The notes under the pieces were generated by a model. It made no database searches. It was not told the origin of the DNA and worked only from the letters and a program-made list of their open reading frames with translations. A stretch of 19,820 bases of DNA. Source: Synura sp. LO234KE. Its lineage: Eukaryota > Sar > Synurophyceae > Synurales > Mallomonadaceae. Shown piece after piece: positions 18,811-19,820 of this stretch (positions are counted from its first letter, which is position 1; each line of letters starts with the position of its first letter). The DNA is taken from positions 1-19,820 of the forward strand of contig VKHC01000089.1 of NCBI GenBank assembly GCA_015143735.1, written 5' to 3'. The position numbers were made by a program, and so were the translations under genes.

Positions 18811-18840
18811 TGCGAACTGGCAAGTTCCGTGACCGAGTGG
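18811..18840 (+). repeat. Dispersed ~32-bp repeat, copy C (inverted)
   Basis: About 26 of 30 positions match the reverse complement of copy A. The core TGACCGAGTGG fits a tRNA A box at 10 of 11 positions. About 35 nt downstream GGGTCAGTCCC faintly recalls a B box with a deletion, and CCGAGTG (18832) pairs with CACTCGG (18857). This makes a tRNA-derived SINE possible, but no intact tRNA fold is seen. Confidence 0.5.
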
Positions 18841-18846
18841 AGAGCT

Positions 18847-19351
18847 TCAAGTGAATACACTCGGAGCCGAGGGTCAGTCCCAAACCGTGTCCCCAGCTCG
18901 CCTAAATCATACATCATACTTAGGAAATTAAAGTTAATAGAAAATCTCACTTATAGTGCACCAAGAGGGTTCCTTTACTTCAGGTTCTATTCTAACATTG
19001 ACGACATTCTTTGTCCTGGAAAAATAAGAGGATGATTGAAACCGTATTCAGGAGTAAAATTTGAAAAATAAATCAATTTACTATAACACTTTTCCATATT
19101 TCTTGTATTTTTTACAACCTCGATCAAAGAATACTATAGTTACCTCGAAAATCTTTTGACGAGGTAGTACCATTAATAGTTCTAAATGTCTCTGAAATTC
19201 CGTATTCCTTTTCATGTTTTCCGACCTTCGTTTTTCAGCACATAGCAGTTCCATAATACCATTAATTTTTGAATTCGCTTGTTTTTGAGTAATCACGAAC
19301 GTGGATGAGATGTGTATTTGATTGGTAAGAACAAAAATTATCTAAGTCTAA
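18847..19351. other. AT-rich DNA between repeat copy C and the right-end fragment
   Basis: Only small frames are present. A minus frame of 71 codons at 19081-19296 is Lys/Glu-rich and coiled-coil-like (KRRSENMKRNTEFQRHLELL) but matches no family I can name and has no clear upstream extension. Confidence 0.4.
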
Positions 19352-19622
19352 AACAAAAAGATTGTCGTGCAGATGGTTGCTTCATGTTGCGCCCATATGA
19401 AAGGTGGATGCTTTACGTTTTTTAATTTGTTGCTTTTGCAGCACCATGCTACATCTGGCGATATCAAATCTTTAAGATGGTGATGATTTTAGCGCATGCA
19501 TTTTTAAAGATGCTATTATGAAAGCACGAGATGAATCTGGCATACTAAATAAAGATTTTCCTGAAAAATCTACAGATTGGATTGCTACAGATGGCAAAAG
19601 GTGCACCGATGCATACAACGAG
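19352..19622 (+). pseudogene. Broken coding-like fragment, family unknown
   Basis: A plus frame from 19352 reads a Cys-rich stretch (MVASCCAHMKGGCFTFFN) and continues to HHATSGDIKSL near 19472. If one A is ignored in the TTTAAGATGG run (19471-19480), it would join the next open stretch 19476-19622, DGDDFSACIFKDAIMKARD through STDWIATDGKRCTDAYNE, which has natural composition and ends at TAA. The same frame goes on past TAA and TAG to KLPDEGGSSDSS and a stop near 19733. This could be a frameshifted pseudogene or transposase relic. A pyrimidine-rich TTGCTTTTGCAG before 19442 could be a splice acceptor, but no frame after it stays open. Confidence 0.25.
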
Positions 19623-19820
19623 TAATTCAAGTTTCGTTTAAGATTTTTCGTCAAAATATAGCTAGATGTACTATTAAGATGGACTATAAACAAAAAACTG
19701 CCAGATGAAGGCGGTAGTTCAGATTCGTCTTAACCTGTCATGAATTTTTGTTGTTTTTAAGCAACTACAGAACAAATGGAATATAATTTTAGAAATTGAG
19801 GGACGAGATTGGTGCGCCGA

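Noticed and set aside
18811-18890. tRNA gene at repeat copy C
   Set aside because: The A box fits, but the B box is defective and I could not form an acceptor stem and anticodon arm.
19081-19296. Minus-strand 71-codon coiled-coil-like frame
   Set aside because: AT-rich Lys/Glu composition only; no family, and its strand conflicts with the more natural-looking plus fragment next to it.

Overview
The window looks like nuclear DNA of a eukaryote with few introns, most likely an alga. Three long frames run without introns. One encodes a secreted protein rich in Pro-Thr/Ser, of a kind common in algal and oomycete surfaces. One encodes a major facilitator with an N-terminal leader that could be a plastid-targeting sequence containing a Phe. 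One encodes a secreted or Golgi GT77-like glycosyltransferase. The right half holds badly broken Ty3/gypsy retrotransposon sequence. I saw no bacterial operon layout and no tRNA or rRNA gene. I cannot name the species: a red alga or an alga with a red-derived plastid fits best, but this is inference.

Layout. Positions 1-2741 (minus strand) are one continuous reading frame of at least 913 codons that leaves the window on the left. It encodes a repetitive PT/PS-rich protein with a short basic N-terminal region, three small Cys/Trp/Gly modules, a ~300 bp internal duplication and eight 84-bp (28-residue) tandem repeats. Positions 2742-5090 are AT-rich and look non-coding. Positions 5128-6723 (minus, MFS transporter) and 6952-7944 (plus, glycosyltransferase) are a divergent pair sharing a 228 bp spacer; a 13-base sequence is identical just after both stop codons. 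Positions 7988-9660 carry only weak relics, one possibly from a DGAT2-like acyltransferase. Positions 9805-10376 are a GC-rich array of a 39-bp minisatellite, followed by one of three dispersed copies of a ~32 bp sequence with a tRNA A-box-like core.

From about 11700 to 18660 the DNA looks like an old, frameshifted retroelement in plus orientation. RT, RNase H and integrase are recognisable in that order between 17370 and 18655; possible gag relics and an AT-rich insertion with hairpins lie upstream. The last kilobase is AT-rich with a broken coding-like fragment.

The three well-supported genes have a loose common theme of cell surface, secretion and membranes, but nothing in the sequence shows that they work together. 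The most interesting items are the PT-rich protein with its repeated Cys-Trp module and the shared 3' motif of the divergent pair.
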